Assembly (NCBI RefSeq): GCF_000265405.1
Contig: NC_018010.1
Coordinates: 3,245,501 to 3,309,500, forward strand
From: Belliella baltica DSM 15883
GTDB lineage: Bacteria > Bacteroidota > Bacteroidia > Cytophagales > Cyclobacteriaceae
Direction of reading: 5' to 3'
DNA length: 64,000 nt
The notes under the pieces were generated by a model. That model made no database searches. It saw only the letters and a list, made by a program, of their open reading frames with translations, and had not been told where the DNA came from. The number at the start of each line of letters is the position of its first letter. Within the stretch, counting starts at the first letter, position 1. Below, piece by piece: positions 17,530 to 27,215 of the stretch. The position numbers and the translations under genes are program-made.

Positions 17530-18381
17530 TTAATAATCTCCTAAAGTTTCTTCTAATTGGCCTAGGGCATTTTCAAGTTGCTCATCACTTGGGGCAATTC
17601 CATGCCATTTGTGAGTTCCCACCATAAAATCAACCCCGTAACCCATTTCAGTATGCAATAGAATTAAGACAGGCTTTCCTTTTCCAGTTAATGACTTAGC
17701 TTTTTCCAATCCTTCAAGGACTGCTTCCATGTCGTTACCTTTCAAGGTTTCGATCACTTCCCAGCCAAAGGCTTCCCATTTTGCCCTCAAGTCTTTCAAA
17801 TCCATTACTTCTTTGGTAGGGCCGTCGATCTGTTGTCTATTGAAATCAATCGTCGCGATCAAGTTGTCTACTTTATGATGTGCTGCGTACATGCAGGCCT
17901 CCCAAACTTGACCTTCTTGCTGCTCCCCATCACCCATCAATACATAAACTAAGCGATCATCCTTATCAATTTTTTTGACTTGAGCAGCGCCGATTGCGGC
18001 AGAAAGTCCTTGACCTAAGGAACCAGAAGCGATTCTAATTCCAGGAAGATTCTCTTCTGTAGCTGGATGTCCTTGAAGACGGCTGTTCAATTTTCTGAAA
18101 GTTTTCAATTCTTCCGCTGAAAAATAGCCACTTCTTGCCAATACGGAATACCATACAGGTGAAATGTGACCATTTGACAAAAAGAATAGATCTTCATTAT
18201 TTCCATTCATATTAAAATTACTATCGTGCTTCATTTGGTTGAAATAAAGTGCGACGAAGAATTCCGTACAGCCTAAAGAGGCTCCAGGATGGCCAGACTG
18301 CACTGCATGAACCATGCGAAGGATGTCACGTCTGACTTGGCTTGAAATTTTTGTGAGTTGTGCTAAAGGTTGTTTCTCCAT
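17530..18381 (-). CDS. Transketolase, N-terminal subunit
   Basis: A 283-residue thiamine-diphosphate-binding half of transketolase. Diagnostic segments are VQSGHPGASLGCTEFFVALY, LSNGHISPVWYSVLA, SGSLGQGLSAAIGAA, and the metal/ThDP motif GDGEQQEGQVWEA...FNRQQIDG. Forms the active site together with the C-terminal subunit encoded next. Fifteen bases separate it from the peroxiredoxin gene upstream, suggesting shared transcription. Confidence 0.92.
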   Translation of the reverse strand: MEKQPLAQLTKISSQVRRDILRMVHAVQSGHPGASLGCTEFFVALYFNQMKHDSNFNMNGNNEDLFFLSNGHISPVWYSVLARSGYFSAEELKTFRKLNSRLQGHPATEENLPGIRIASGSLGQGLSAAIGAAQVKKIDKDDRLVYVLMGDGEQQEGQVWEACMYAAHHKVDNLIATIDFNRQQIDGPTKEVMDLKDLRAKWEAFGWEVIETLKGNDMEAVLEGLEKAKSLTGKGKPVLILLHTEMGYGVDFMVGTHKWHGIAPSDEQLENALGQLEETLGDY

Positions 18382-18396
18382 TGGTTTGGAATATTG

Positions 18397-18846
18397 TTAT
18401 TTAAGAATTTGATTCGTATGTTCTTTGGTTTTTACTTTATCGATGATCTCCTCAATTTTCCCTTCTTCATCAATAATAAACGTTGTTCTAGCTGTCCCCA
18501 TGTATTTTCGACCATACATAGATTTTTCTACCCAAGTACCAAAAGCTTCATGTACAGACTTGTCTTCATCTGCTATCAATGTAAATGGTAACTCCTGTTT
18601 TTCGATAAATTTTTGATGTGATTTTTGAGAGTCAGAGCTAACTCCTAAAACAACATAACCCGCTTTTTGCAATGCTTCGTAATTATCTCTCAGGTTGCAT
18701 GCTTGGGCAGTACAGCCGGGAGTATTGTCTTTTGGATAAAAATAAAGGACTACTTTCTTTCCTTTGAAATCTGAAAGCTTGATCACATTTCCATTTTGAT
18801 CTTTTGATTCAAACTGTGGCGCTAATTTTCCTACTTCTAATGACAT
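18397..18846 (-). CDS. bcp: Thioredoxin-dependent thiol peroxidase (BCP/PrxQ)
   Basis: A 149-residue peroxiredoxin. The peroxidatic Cys lies in DNTPGCTAQACNLRD near residue 45, and the resolving Cys is five residues later, the PrxQ arrangement. It reduces hydrogen peroxide and organic peroxides with thioredoxin in the cytoplasm. Cotranscribed with the split transketolase (gap 15) and the M23 peptidase (gap 25); pairing with an NADPH-supplying pathway is suggestive but not proof of a link. Confidence 0.93.
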   Translation of the reverse strand: MSLEVGKLAPQFESKDQNGNVIKLSDFKGKKVVLYFYPKDNTPGCTAQACNLRDNYEALQKAGYVVLGVSSDSQKSHQKFIEKQELPFTLIADEDKSVHEAFGTWVEKSMYGRKYMGTARTTFIIDEEGKIEEIIDKVKTKEHTNQILK

Positions 18847-18871
18847 CTTGTTTTTGTTTTAAAGGTTAAGT

Positions 18872-20731
18872 TTATTTTATCGTCCCTGACCAGGTGGATT
18901 CATTCCCTGCCATATCATGAACTTTTAATAAAACCTCTCCTCTGAAAGGTTGTTTATCATTTTTTTCAGACCAGATTAAAGCCTGCTTGTGTTCATATCG
19001 CATCAAAACCCATTCTCCGTCTACAAACGCTTCAAAATCTTTAATCCCAGACTTATTATCTGATATTCTAAACCTTATTTCGTTTGAATTAATGCGAATT
19101 GGGAGAATTTTTGGAGGCACTTCATCAGTATCGATTACAAAAGTACCAAAATTTCTTGTTTTAAATTGTATGTCATCACCTTCCCAAATGCTCCCTACAA
19201 AACTTTTCCTTCCATTAGCCGCAACAGAATAAATATGTGATTTATTCTTATTTCCTCGATATTTTGTTTGGTGAATTTTGACAGCAAGATTCTGTTGAAG
19301 GTAGTCTCCTGAAGGATTGATACTTAAAACCAGTGAGTTGTCAGTTTGATTGAGATTCATTCTTAAAAACAAATCATCCAAAAGTGTATTCTCTTCAAAA
19401 TCTAAGCTAACATTTCCATTAGTGAAATAAAGCTTTTCTCCATAGGGAATTCTAGTAATCACTTTGGGATGTATCATCTCTGTGCAAACATCCAAAGAGT
19501 CAGGAACTCCATAAGTCATGTCCCAAAGGTAAACCCTCCTTCCTTTTTCTTCATAGGCTGGAGGGATTTCCATAATTCTATCACCAACAAATACTTTAGC
19601 TAAGCTCCCTTCTTTCGAAAGTTTTGTATTGATCGCAATTACCTCTCTTTCGTACTTAATAATGGTCGGTGAATTATCAGATTGAAGTGTGGTAGCTTGA
19701 AAATCTATGCTTTCGCCTTCGACATCTAAAGTTAAAACTCTCGTGTTCCCAAAAAAATCTTTCAAATTAACTTGAAAAGATTTTTTCTCTCCTTCCAAAG
19801 CTGAAATTTTCCCTTGAGTTAAAGAGTCCACATCATATAATTCTAATGGATTGTTTGGGTATGGGTACAAGCGTACAAATCGATTAAGGTATGAATGCGT
19901 CAGCAAAAACCTTCCTTGATTGAAATCAATATGATCCACATTGATCCGGAAAATAGGCTTACCATTTTCCAAAAGTTCATAAACCGGAACTCCGAAAATA
20001 TTCCCGACACCATCTTGCTTGTCTACCGCATACACTTCCAAACCTACTCTTCCTGATATTTTTATATCTCTTGGAAGGACATATCTCCCACCCTCAAGAA
20101 TAGGTGTGAATTCCTGTCTTTCGAATTTTCCATCCACACGAGATTCATAATCTAGAGGACGCAAGGCTACTTTATAGAGTATTGGTGGCGTATTATCTAC
20201 TATTTCCTTGTCAAAACCAAAAGCAAATGGATCAATCGCTCTATCTAAACTATCTCTAATCTCAAAGTGCAAATGTGGTCCACCCGATCCGCCTGTATTT
20301 CCACCATTTCCAATGATCTCTCCTCTAGTAACTCGAAGCGAAGTTTCATCAAAATAGACTTCCAAATCATTCTTGCGCTCGGTATACATTTCCTGACGCA
20401 TGCGTTCAGAAATTTTATCTGAGAATTTTTGCAAATGGGCATAAACTGAAGACTGTCCATTATAATGTTTGATATAAAGCACATTGCCATAGCCGTAAGA
20501 GGAAACCTTAGCACGATAGACATAGCCATCTGCTATCACTCTGATCGGTTCGCCATCTACGCCACCAATTTTGACATCTATCCCGCTGTGAAAGTGATTA
20601 GGCCTGATTTCAGAAAAATTTCCTGATAAGTAATTTCGCTGTCCGGGTTTGACTGGAAAGAGATAATCTTGAGCAGATAAATTCAGACTCAAGAAGTAAA
20701 TAAATAAAATTATTGACTTATTTAATTTCAA
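18872..20731 (-). CDS. M23 family peptidoglycan metallopeptidase
   Basis: A 619-residue exported protein (signal peptide ending SLNLSAQD). The N-terminal 180 residues form an M23/LytM domain: zinc ligands in NHFHSGIDVKIGG (H...D) and GPHLHFEIRD (HxH). About 430 residues of beta-rich sequence follow, including an Ig-like final domain (IRFRISDNKSGIKDFEAFVD). Predicted to cut or bind cell-wall peptides in the periplasm. Its start overlaps the end of the FAH gene by 14 bases, indicating translational coupling. Confidence 0.88.
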   Translation of the reverse strand: MKLNKSIILFIYFLSLNLSAQDYLFPVKPGQRNYLSGNFSEIRPNHFHSGIDVKIGGVDGEPIRVIADGYVYRAKVSSYGYGNVLYIKHYNGQSSVYAHLQKFSDKISERMRQEMYTERKNDLEVYFDETSLRVTRGEIIGNGGNTGGSGGPHLHFEIRDSLDRAIDPFAFGFDKEIVDNTPPILYKVALRPLDYESRVDGKFERQEFTPILEGGRYVLPRDIKISGRVGLEVYAVDKQDGVGNIFGVPVYELLENGKPIFRINVDHIDFNQGRFLLTHSYLNRFVRLYPYPNNPLELYDVDSLTQGKISALEGEKKSFQVNLKDFFGNTRVLTLDVEGESIDFQATTLQSDNSPTIIKYEREVIAINTKLSKEGSLAKVFVGDRIMEIPPAYEEKGRRVYLWDMTYGVPDSLDVCTEMIHPKVITRIPYGEKLYFTNGNVSLDFEENTLLDDLFLRMNLNQTDNSLVLSINPSGDYLQQNLAVKIHQTKYRGNKNKSHIYSVAANGRKSFVGSIWEGDDIQFKTRNFGTFVIDTDEVPPKILPIRINSNEIRFRISDNKSGIKDFEAFVDGEWVLMRYEHKQALIWSEKNDKQPFRGEVLLKVHDMAGNESTWSGTIK

Positions 20732-21329
20732 AATCCAATAATTTTTGATCTTCTATGAATGCCTCTAATCTATCTCCAATATTGACTTTACCTACTCCTG
20801 CGGGCGTTCCTGTAAATATTAAATCCCCTTTTTTCAAAGTGAAAAATTGAGAAACATACTCTATAATCACCCCAAAATCAAAGAGCATCATCGATGTGTT
20901 TCCCTTTTGCCTTTTTGCACCATTAATCAAAAGATGAAAATTGATATCGTTGAAGTCTTTAAATTCAGAAACGGATAAAAACTCTCCTACTGGTGCCGAC
21001 CCATTAAATCCTTTGGCGATTTCCCATGGAAGTCCTTGAGCTTTACATTGATCTTGAAGATCTCTAGCGGTAAAATCTATTCCAATTCCAATTTCATCAA
21101 AATATCTATGAGCAAATTCCTTTTTGATATATTTACCTTCCTTATTGATTTTAAGGACTAATTCTACTTCGTGATGGATGTTTTCTGAAAAATCTGGATG
21201 AAAAAACGGCATATTGTTTTTCAAAACCGCAGTATCAGGCTTCATAAATACAACAGGAGCGAAAGGTCTTTCGTTGTTGAGCTCTTCAATATGCTCCACA
21301 TAATTTCTACCTATGGCAATGATCTTCAT
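20718..21329 (-). CDS. Fumarylacetoacetate hydrolase family protein
   Basis: A 203-residue single-domain FAH-fold enzyme of the YcgM/FAHD1 size class. It starts KIIAIGRNYVEHIEELNNER, has the metal ligand segment HHEVELVLKI (Glu pair), and ends with GDLIFTGTPAGVGKVNIGD. Related enzymes are acylpyruvases or oxaloacetate decarboxylases; the exact substrate is open. First gene of the minus-strand unit running to the transketolase pair. Confidence 0.88.
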   Translation of the reverse strand: MKIIAIGRNYVEHIEELNNERPFAPVVFMKPDTAVLKNNMPFFHPDFSENIHHEVELVLKINKEGKYIKKEFAHRYFDEIGIGIDFTARDLQDQCKAQGLPWEIAKGFNGSAPVGEFLSVSEFKDFNDINFHLLINGAKRQKGNTSMMLFDFGVIIEYVSQFFTLKKGDLIFTGTPAGVGKVNIGDRLEAFIEDQKLLDFEIK

Positions 21330-21419
21330 ATTTCTTAAATTTTTATTGCATCAATAATAATCACTAGCTTGAAGTCTTAAATATAAGCAAGTAAAATTTA
21401 TTAAGTGTATTTTATACAT

Positions 21420-23000
21420 TTATTTTTTAATATAAGCTTCAATCAACTTTTCAGCACATCTTTCACCATCCATAGCTGCGGAAACAATTCCTCCTGCATA
21501 TCCCGCACCTTCAGCACAAGGATACAATCTTTTGATTATGGGATGTTCAAAACTTTCCTTATCTTTTGGAATCCTTACAGGCGAAGAAGTCCTACTTTCA
21601 ACACCTATCAACTGAGATTCATTGGTAAAATAGCCTTTCATTTTATTTCCAAATGCTTTGAATCCATCAGCTAATCTCGAAGCGATAAAATCTGGCAATA
21701 CGTCGTGCATATTGACTGAGTTTAAACCTGGTTGATATGAAGTTTCCAAAAGGGATGTACTTTCTTTTCGATTTACAAAATCAATCATTCTTTGTGCAGG
21801 AGCAGTTTGTGTTTCTCCTCCTGCTTTCCATGCAGATTTTTCAATTTCTGCTTGGAACATCATCGCTGCCAAAGGGCCATATTTTTCATATTGTGGCAAG
21901 TCTTCTAACTCAACTGCCACGACTATTCCGGAATTGGCAAATTTACTATCTCTTCTGCTAGGACTCATGCCATTGACTACTAATTCTCCTGGGGAAGTAG
22001 CAGCAGGAACGATAAAACCTCCTGGGCACATGCAGAACGAAAATACTCCTCGTTGCTTGCCTTTGAATTTGGTTTGATGAACCAAGGAATAACTTGAAGC
22101 TGGCAAATACGGTCCTCGATCGGTTTCGCAATGATATTGAATCTTATCAATAAGATTTTGACTGTGTTCTATCCTCACGCCAAGTGCGAAAGGTTTAGCC
22201 TCGATCAAGATTTTTTTCTGATGTAATAAATGATAAATGTCTCTCGCTGAATGTCCTGTTGCCAGAATCACTCCAAGACCTATGATTTTTTCCCCATCTT
22301 GGGTAACCACACCTTTCATTTCATTATTTTCAAGAATAAAATCGACAACTTTGGTATTAAAAAGTACTTCGCCACCTGCTTGAAGGATTGACTCTCTTAA
22401 TTCGGTGACGATTTTAGGGAGTTTATTTGTCCCAATATGAGGGTGTGCATCAACAAGGATTTCCTCAGTTGCACCATGGGAAACGAAAATCTCCATAATT
22501 CTTCTGATATCCCCTCTTTTCTTGGATCGGGTGTAGAGTTTACCATCAGAATACGTCCCTGCTCCTCCTTCTCCAAAACAGTAATTGGATTCAGGGTTGA
22601 CGACATGGTCTTTGTTGATCGCTGCAAGGTCTCTTCGCCGAGCACGGACATCATTTCCCCGCTCGATCAATATCGGCTTGACGCCAAGTTCTATCGCTCT
22701 CAATGCCGCAAACATTCCAGCTGGACCTGCTCCAACGATAATGATTTGTTCTGAATTCCTGACATTTTGATAAGCTTTTGAAGCTTCCAGCATTGGTGGA
22801 ACGAGCTCATCAATAAAAACTTCAGCGGTCACGTTCACTTTCACTTGTCTTCCTCTCGCATCAATGGAGCGCTTGGTCTGTCGCGCACGAACATCTGTTT
22901 GACTCCCCGAGATTCCAATTCTTTTGGAAACTGTCTCTTGAAATACCACCTCGTCATAGGCCTCCTGAGGTGTGAGTTGTAATTGAATTTCTTTTTTCAT
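21420..23000 (-). CDS. NAD(P)/FAD-dependent oxidoreductase
   Basis: A 526-residue flavoprotein. The FAD-binding dinucleotide motif is IIVGAGPAGMFAALRAIELG near residue 86, preceded by an 80-residue N-terminal ACT/ferredoxin-like region. Later FAD contacts are ILATGHSARDIYHLL and the C-terminal PCAEGAGYAGGIVSAAMDG. It also has a CMCPGGFIV segment. This is the large COG2509-type dehydrogenase family whose substrate is unknown. Cytoplasmic, no signal. Separated from the FAH gene by 90 bases. Confidence 0.85.
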   Translation of the reverse strand: MKKEIQLQLTPQEAYDEVVFQETVSKRIGISGSQTDVRARQTKRSIDARGRQVKVNVTAEVFIDELVPPMLEASKAYQNVRNSEQIIIVGAGPAGMFAALRAIELGVKPILIERGNDVRARRRDLAAINKDHVVNPESNYCFGEGGAGTYSDGKLYTRSKKRGDIRRIMEIFVSHGATEEILVDAHPHIGTNKLPKIVTELRESILQAGGEVLFNTKVVDFILENNEMKGVVTQDGEKIIGLGVILATGHSARDIYHLLHQKKILIEAKPFALGVRIEHSQNLIDKIQYHCETDRGPYLPASSYSLVHQTKFKGKQRGVFSFCMCPGGFIVPAATSPGELVVNGMSPSRRDSKFANSGIVVAVELEDLPQYEKYGPLAAMMFQAEIEKSAWKAGGETQTAPAQRMIDFVNRKESTSLLETSYQPGLNSVNMHDVLPDFIASRLADGFKAFGNKMKGYFTNESQLIGVESRTSSPVRIPKDKESFEHPIIKRLYPCAEGAGYAGGIVSAAMDGERCAEKLIEAYIKK

Positions 23001-23220
23001 TTTAATGTAAGGTATTTATCCTTAAAGGTTTGGGAAATTAAATGATTTGAAGATTGGAAAATTGTAAGATTGGTGGATAGTGGTTAAAATTTTTTAATGT
23101 TGGAAAGTTTTAAGGTTGTGGGAGTTTGGAAGATTTGCTAAGTGGATTTGGATTGGAAAGTCTTTTGTTTCTTGGTTCTTGACTCTCGCTTCTGGCATCT
23201 CAAATCTAGCTTCTCCCCTT
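23001..23220. repeat. Degenerate repetitive spacer
   Basis: About 220 bases of short reiterated words (GATTTGAAGATTGGAAAATTG, split as GATTTGAAGATTGG and related forms, then TTGGTTCTTGACTCTCGCTT and CATCTCAAATCTAGCTTCTC) without a gene. It resembles other spacers in this window (16500, 25512, 53115, 55818, 63938). Confidence 0.45.
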
Positions 23221-24183
23221 TCACATTTCCTCTCCAAAGATCTCTTTCACTACCCATCCTTTTCCCCATTCGGCTTTTTCTTGATCGGTCCAGATTTCTG
23301 GGTAGAAAATGACTTTTTGAAATCGAGGTGGCAAGTATTTTTGCCAGTTTGTCCCACCCGTAGCAGCTATATCAACGGGGTCTCTTTGCAAATATCTAAC
23401 TGCTGATTTGTAATGTGCCAAAGGCCAAAACACATTTGCTTTCAAATCCAAAGTTTGCATTAATTTCTTGAGTTCTTCGTCTTTATCAGCGCAAGATTGG
23501 TATTGCTTCCAGATATTTTTAGACTTATTTGAGTCAATTAGCTCTTTCAATTCCTTGCCATATTTGATCTCGAAAGTCTTTAGGGTCAAAGTTTTTTCGC
23601 CAGTTGCAAGTTCTATAGCTCCTTGTTGCCAATAGAGATTGTTGAACAAGTCGTCGGTAGTCATGTTATTTGATATGGAGTCCCTTTTATCAACATGAAT
23701 TAGATTTGCTACGTCAGATGAAAGAATCTCAATCACCCTATATTGAGCACTTTGGAACCCACTAGACGGAAGAAGTGACATCCTGAATTTAAGAAACTGT
23801 TCTCTTTCCATCCCTTTCCACATCACTGCAAAAGAAGAAATCAAATGATCAAAATACATGATGACTCTTTCCAATCTTTCTTTAAAAAAGTCAGCTTTGA
23901 TCTCTTGTTGTTCAGCAATCTGCTCAAGTTCCCAAATGATCAATTTGAAATAGAGTTCTGTGATTTGATGATAAATGATAAAAATCTTCTCATCTTTAAA
24001 AGAAGTCTTGGGCTGCTGCAGGGAAAGTAAAATATCCAGATTGATATAATCCCAATAGTTGAGATAGTCAGCATAAAGCAAGCCTTCCAAATAGGAAGAC
24101 AAATCTTGTCCAGAAGCTTTGAATTTCCTTTGTAACAGTTCAATTTTTTCTGTGATGTCTTTTTGAGTTTCTGCTGGGGTCAT
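23221..24183 (-). CDS. kynA: Tryptophan 2,3-dioxygenase family protein
   Basis: A 320-residue heme dioxygenase. The family signature IIYHQITELYFKLIIWELEQ lies near residue 70-95 and contains the active-site His; the C-terminal ATGGTNWQKYLPPRFQK corresponds to the tryptophan-binding TGG loop. It opens the indole ring of tryptophan to N-formylkynurenine, first step of the kynurenine route. Divergent from a glutaryl-CoA dehydrogenase-like gene, which in other organisms acts late in tryptophan and lysine breakdown. Confidence 0.88.
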   Translation of the reverse strand: MTPAETQKDITEKIELLQRKFKASGQDLSSYLEGLLYADYLNYWDYINLDILLSLQQPKTSFKDEKIFIIYHQITELYFKLIIWELEQIAEQQEIKADFFKERLERVIMYFDHLISSFAVMWKGMEREQFLKFRMSLLPSSGFQSAQYRVIEILSSDVANLIHVDKRDSISNNMTTDDLFNNLYWQQGAIELATGEKTLTLKTFEIKYGKELKELIDSNKSKNIWKQYQSCADKDEELKKLMQTLDLKANVFWPLAHYKSAVRYLQRDPVDIAATGGTNWQKYLPPRFQKVIFYPEIWTDQEKAEWGKGWVVKEIFGEEM

Positions 24184-24302
24184 GAATTAAATTTATATGA
24201 AATAGGTAGTTTTTTTACCCGCTTCTTGTTTATTTCAAGGCGGTATTGAAAAAACATTTGAATACAAAAATCCATTATAATTAGCAATAAACCAAAACAG
24301 AA

Positions 24303-25511
24303 ATGAATCCAGATATTACAGGTGGTAAATCCACTAAAAAGGACATGTTTGAAGGCGTTGACTTTTATCAAATTGATGACTTGCTCACAGAGGAACATAA
24401 ACTCATTAGGTCATCTGTTCGGGATTTTGTGAAAAAAGAAATTAGTCCCTACATAGAAGATTGGGCTCAGAATGCGCATTTCCCTTATGAAATCGTCAAG
24501 AAATTTGGGGATGTAGGAGCTTTTGGTCCACAGATCCCAACGGAATATGGTGGTGGTGGATTGGACTATATTTCTTATGGTCTGATTATGCAAGAAATCG
24601 AAAGAGGAGATTCAGGCATGCGGAGTACAGCATCAGTACAAGGTTCATTGGTCATGTATCCGATTTATAAATTTGGCTCAGAAGAGCAAAAGCGCAAGTT
24701 TCTTCCAAAATTAGCTTCGGGCGAAATGCTCGGGTGTTTCGGTTTAACCGAACCTGACCATGGTTCAAATCCAAGTGGGATGACGACCAACTTCAAAGAT
24801 ATGGGAGATCATTATCTGTTGAATGGTGCCAAAATGTGGATTTCAAATTCACCTAAAGCAGATGTAGCAGTTGTCTGGGCAAAAAATGAAGAAGGAAGAA
24901 TCCACGGACTGATTGTAGAGCGTGGCATGGAAGGCTTTTCAACTCCAGAAACGCATAACAAATGGTCTTTAAGAGCATCATGTACTGGTGAGCTGGTGTT
25001 TGATAATGTGAAAGTTCCAAAAGAAAACTTACTACCTGGAAAATCAGGTTTGGGTGCTCCGATGATGTGTTTGGATTCTGCCAGGTATGGCATCGCTTGG
25101 GGAACGCTCGGCGCAGCGATGGACTGTTATGATTCAGCAAGAAGATATGCTTTAGAAAGAATTCAGTTTGACAAACCTATTGGATCTTTCCAATTGATTC
25201 AAAAGAAGTTAGCAGAAATGCTTTCTGAAATCACCAAAGCACAGTTGCTTGTCTGGAGATTGGGCAAAATGATGGACGAAGGTAAAGCTACAACAGCTCA
25301 AATCTCACTAGCTAAAAGAAACAATGTGGCTATGGCTCTCGACATTGCCCGTGAGGCAAGACAAATTCATGGAGGCATGGGAATCACTGGAGAATATTCC
25401 TTAATGCGACACATGATGAATCTAGAATCTGTAGTCACCTACGAAGGAACCCATGATATACATTTGCTGATTTTGGGTCACGAGATTACAGGGATACCGG
25501 CTTTTAAATAG
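24303..25511 (+). CDS. gcdH: Acyl-CoA dehydrogenase, glutaryl-CoA dehydrogenase type
   Basis: A 402-residue flavoenzyme. FAD/substrate segments are GCFGLTEPDHGSNPSGM and WISNSPKADVAVVWAK; the catalytic Glu is in VTYEGTHDIHLLILGHEITG, which is the GCDH form. N-terminal helical region DLLTEEHKLIRSSVRDFV. Converts glutaryl-CoA to crotonyl-CoA, passing electrons to ETF. The divergent tryptophan dioxygenase supports a role in amino-acid catabolism, although other short-chain substrates cannot be excluded. Confidence 0.85.
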   Translation: MNPDITGGKSTKKDMFEGVDFYQIDDLLTEEHKLIRSSVRDFVKKEISPYIEDWAQNAHFPYEIVKKFGDVGAFGPQIPTEYGGGGLDYISYGLIMQEIERGDSGMRSTASVQGSLVMYPIYKFGSEEQKRKFLPKLASGEMLGCFGLTEPDHGSNPSGMTTNFKDMGDHYLLNGAKMWISNSPKADVAVVWAKNEEGRIHGLIVERGMEGFSTPETHNKWSLRASCTGELVFDNVKVPKENLLPGKSGLGAPMMCLDSARYGIAWGTLGAAMDCYDSARRYALERIQFDKPIGSFQLIQKKLAEMLSEITKAQLLVWRLGKMMDEGKATTAQISLAKRNNVAMALDIAREARQIHGGMGITGEYSLMRHMMNLESVVTYEGTHDIHLLILGHEITGIPAFK

Positions 25512-25560
25512 ATTTAAGACGTAAGACTGAAGAAGTAAGATGACTTGTTCATCGTGAAAG
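25512..25560. repeat. Short degenerate repetitive spacer
   Basis: GATTTAAGACGTAAGACTGA and similar words directly after the stop codon of the dehydrogenase gene, same style as the other spacers. Confidence 0.35.
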
Positions 25561-25569
25561 ATGATTTTG

Positions 25570-25602
25570 ACCGCTGAGGTTTTGTACCTTGGCGGTTTTT
25601 TC
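25570..25602 (+). terminator. Intrinsic terminator after gcdH-like gene
   Basis: Arms ACCGCTGAGGT / ACCTTGGCGGT with a short loop, followed by TTTTTTC. Confidence 0.8.
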
Positions 25603-25615
25603 TTTTACATAAAAA

Positions 25616-25643
25616 ATAAGGTGAACCTTTCGGATCACCTTAT
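25616..25643 (-). terminator. Terminator of the YtxH gene
   Basis: Arms ATAAGGTGA / TCACCTTAT around a 10-base loop, T-rich beyond on the minus strand. Only 14 bases separate it from the opposing terminator. Confidence 0.7.
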
Positions 25644-25666
25644 CAATAACGTTGTGATTACTATTC

Positions 25667-25924
25667 TTACTTGGTAAACTTCTCTGCTTCGGCTTTCGCT
25701 TTTTTCGTCAGTTTATCTACTTCGCTAGATGCTTCGGAAACTTTCTTGTTTAAGCCGTCTAAGAAAGTATTTACTTTACCATTTACTTCATCTAAATATT
25801 CATTTCCTTTCTTACCTAATTTTTTTCTTGTATTCTCGCCCTTATCTGGAGCAATTAAAATACCAACCTGAACACCAACTGCCGCACCTAATAATGCACC
25901 TAAAAGAAATTTTGTAGAACTCAT
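25667..25924 (-). CDS. YtxH domain protein
   Basis: An 85-residue protein. The N-terminus SSTKFLLGALLGAAVGVQVG is a glycine-rich membrane segment and is followed by APDKGENTRKKLGKKG, the YtxH pattern, then an amphipathic, lysine/glutamate-rich coiled-coil tail. YtxH proteins are small stress-related envelope proteins without an assigned function. Single-gene unit. Confidence 0.88.
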   Translation of the reverse strand: MSSTKFLLGALLGAAVGVQVGILIAPDKGENTRKKLGKKGNEYLDEVNGKVNTFLDGLNKKVSEASSEVDKLTKKAKAEAEKFTK

Positions 25925-26049
25925 ATCATTTTAAATTTTGAGTGAAAATAAAATTAAAATTAGCCTAAATAAAATCGTTTACCTTATTTAAACTATACCA
26001 AATGCAACGAATATTGTGCCACAAAGTTCCTGAAAGTCAGTTTTTTTAT

Positions 26050-27144
26050 TTATTTAATCATACTCCTGATTACAATCGTTCTCACTGGCTGAATTGGATC
26101 ATTGGTAAATAGCATGATATGTTTATGGTCTATCCCTCTCCTGCCCTCAGGATCAAAAGTATAACTCAAATTCATCGACTCTCCACCCATTAAACTCTCT
26201 TTTTCTAGCTTTACCTCAAGGCAGGAGCAATTGGTGATGACTTTTCGGATTTCTAAAACTTCCTCACCCTGATTACTCAATTTAATCTCTCTTCTGATGA
26301 TTTGATCACTATTTATATTTTTCAAATCAATATCAATTTCATTGATTCCTAGACGTGGAACAATATTTTCCATGCTTTTTAGAACAGGTTCAAAATATTC
26401 AAATATGTTTGCTATTAGCCTTAAGCTCAAAGGATTTTCTTTACCAGAGAAATTCAAAGAAAGCTCTTCTTCTACCAAGCCAAAATCATTTTTCACTTGC
26501 CCATCATAATCTATGATCAATAATCCTCTTTGGTTTGGAGCGAGAACTAAGGGTTGTAAATCAATTTTCAAATAATCAGGTAAAGAGTCCGCAATTGAAG
26601 TCAAGGAAACGCTGTCCTTTCCAAAATTATATAGTTCTACCATTTTCCTCCTAGGCTCATGTGTGTAAACATTCCCCATATTGATGCTAGATAGTCGCAT
26701 CCCGATATCTTGATTTTTGTATGGATAAGCAGCTTCTAAATTATCTGGAAAAGGTATGTTAAATCCTTGCAGATACAAGGTGTCACCATAAATATCCTGA
26801 TTGGTGCGAACTATAATCATTTTAGTAAAAGCTCCGCCTCTGTGGTCAGGATTGAAATTCACTTTGATACTTCCGACTTTGCTTTGATAAATCGTGTCTT
26901 GGCTAAAAGCTGCGGTCGTACATCCACAGTCAGTAATAATATCAGAGATAATGATCGCAGAGTCCGTTTGATTCAGGCCAAGAAATTCCACTTCCACGAG
27001 TCCATTTTCTTCTAATACTGTTCCAATATCAATGGTTCTATTTTCCCAAAACAACAATTTCCGCTCAATGTCTTGAGCCTCAGCAACTCCCATAGAAAGA
27101 ACTACTAATACAACTAATAATAACTGGGTTTTCAATTTAATCAT
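26050..27144 (-). CDS. DUF1573 domain exported protein
   Basis: A 364-residue exported protein (signal peptide ending GVAEAQD). Two DUF1573 Ig-like domains can be seen, each with the conserved cysteine pair: TDCGCTTAAF near residue 70 and NCSCLEVKLEKE near 305. The blocks KVGSIKVNFNPDHRGG and MNLSYTFDPEGRRG are the paired strand motifs. The middle 150 residues are beta-rich. Likely periplasmic or surface protein; function unknown. Confidence 0.85.
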   Translation of the reverse strand: MIKLKTQLLLVVLVVLSMGVAEAQDIERKLLFWENRTIDIGTVLEENGLVEVEFLGLNQTDSAIIISDIITDCGCTTAAFSQDTIYQSKVGSIKVNFNPDHRGGAFTKMIIVRTNQDIYGDTLYLQGFNIPFPDNLEAAYPYKNQDIGMRLSSINMGNVYTHEPRRKMVELYNFGKDSVSLTSIADSLPDYLKIDLQPLVLAPNQRGLLIIDYDGQVKNDFGLVEEELSLNFSGKENPLSLRLIANIFEYFEPVLKSMENIVPRLGINEIDIDLKNINSDQIIRREIKLSNQGEEVLEIRKVITNCSCLEVKLEKESLMGGESMNLSYTFDPEGRRGIDHKHIMLFTNDPIQPVRTIVIRSMIK

Positions 27145-27215
27145 AGGATCAAATAACGATAAAATTCAAACGATTTGTACCCATATTTATTTAATTTGCG
27201 TCAAAATTATGAATA

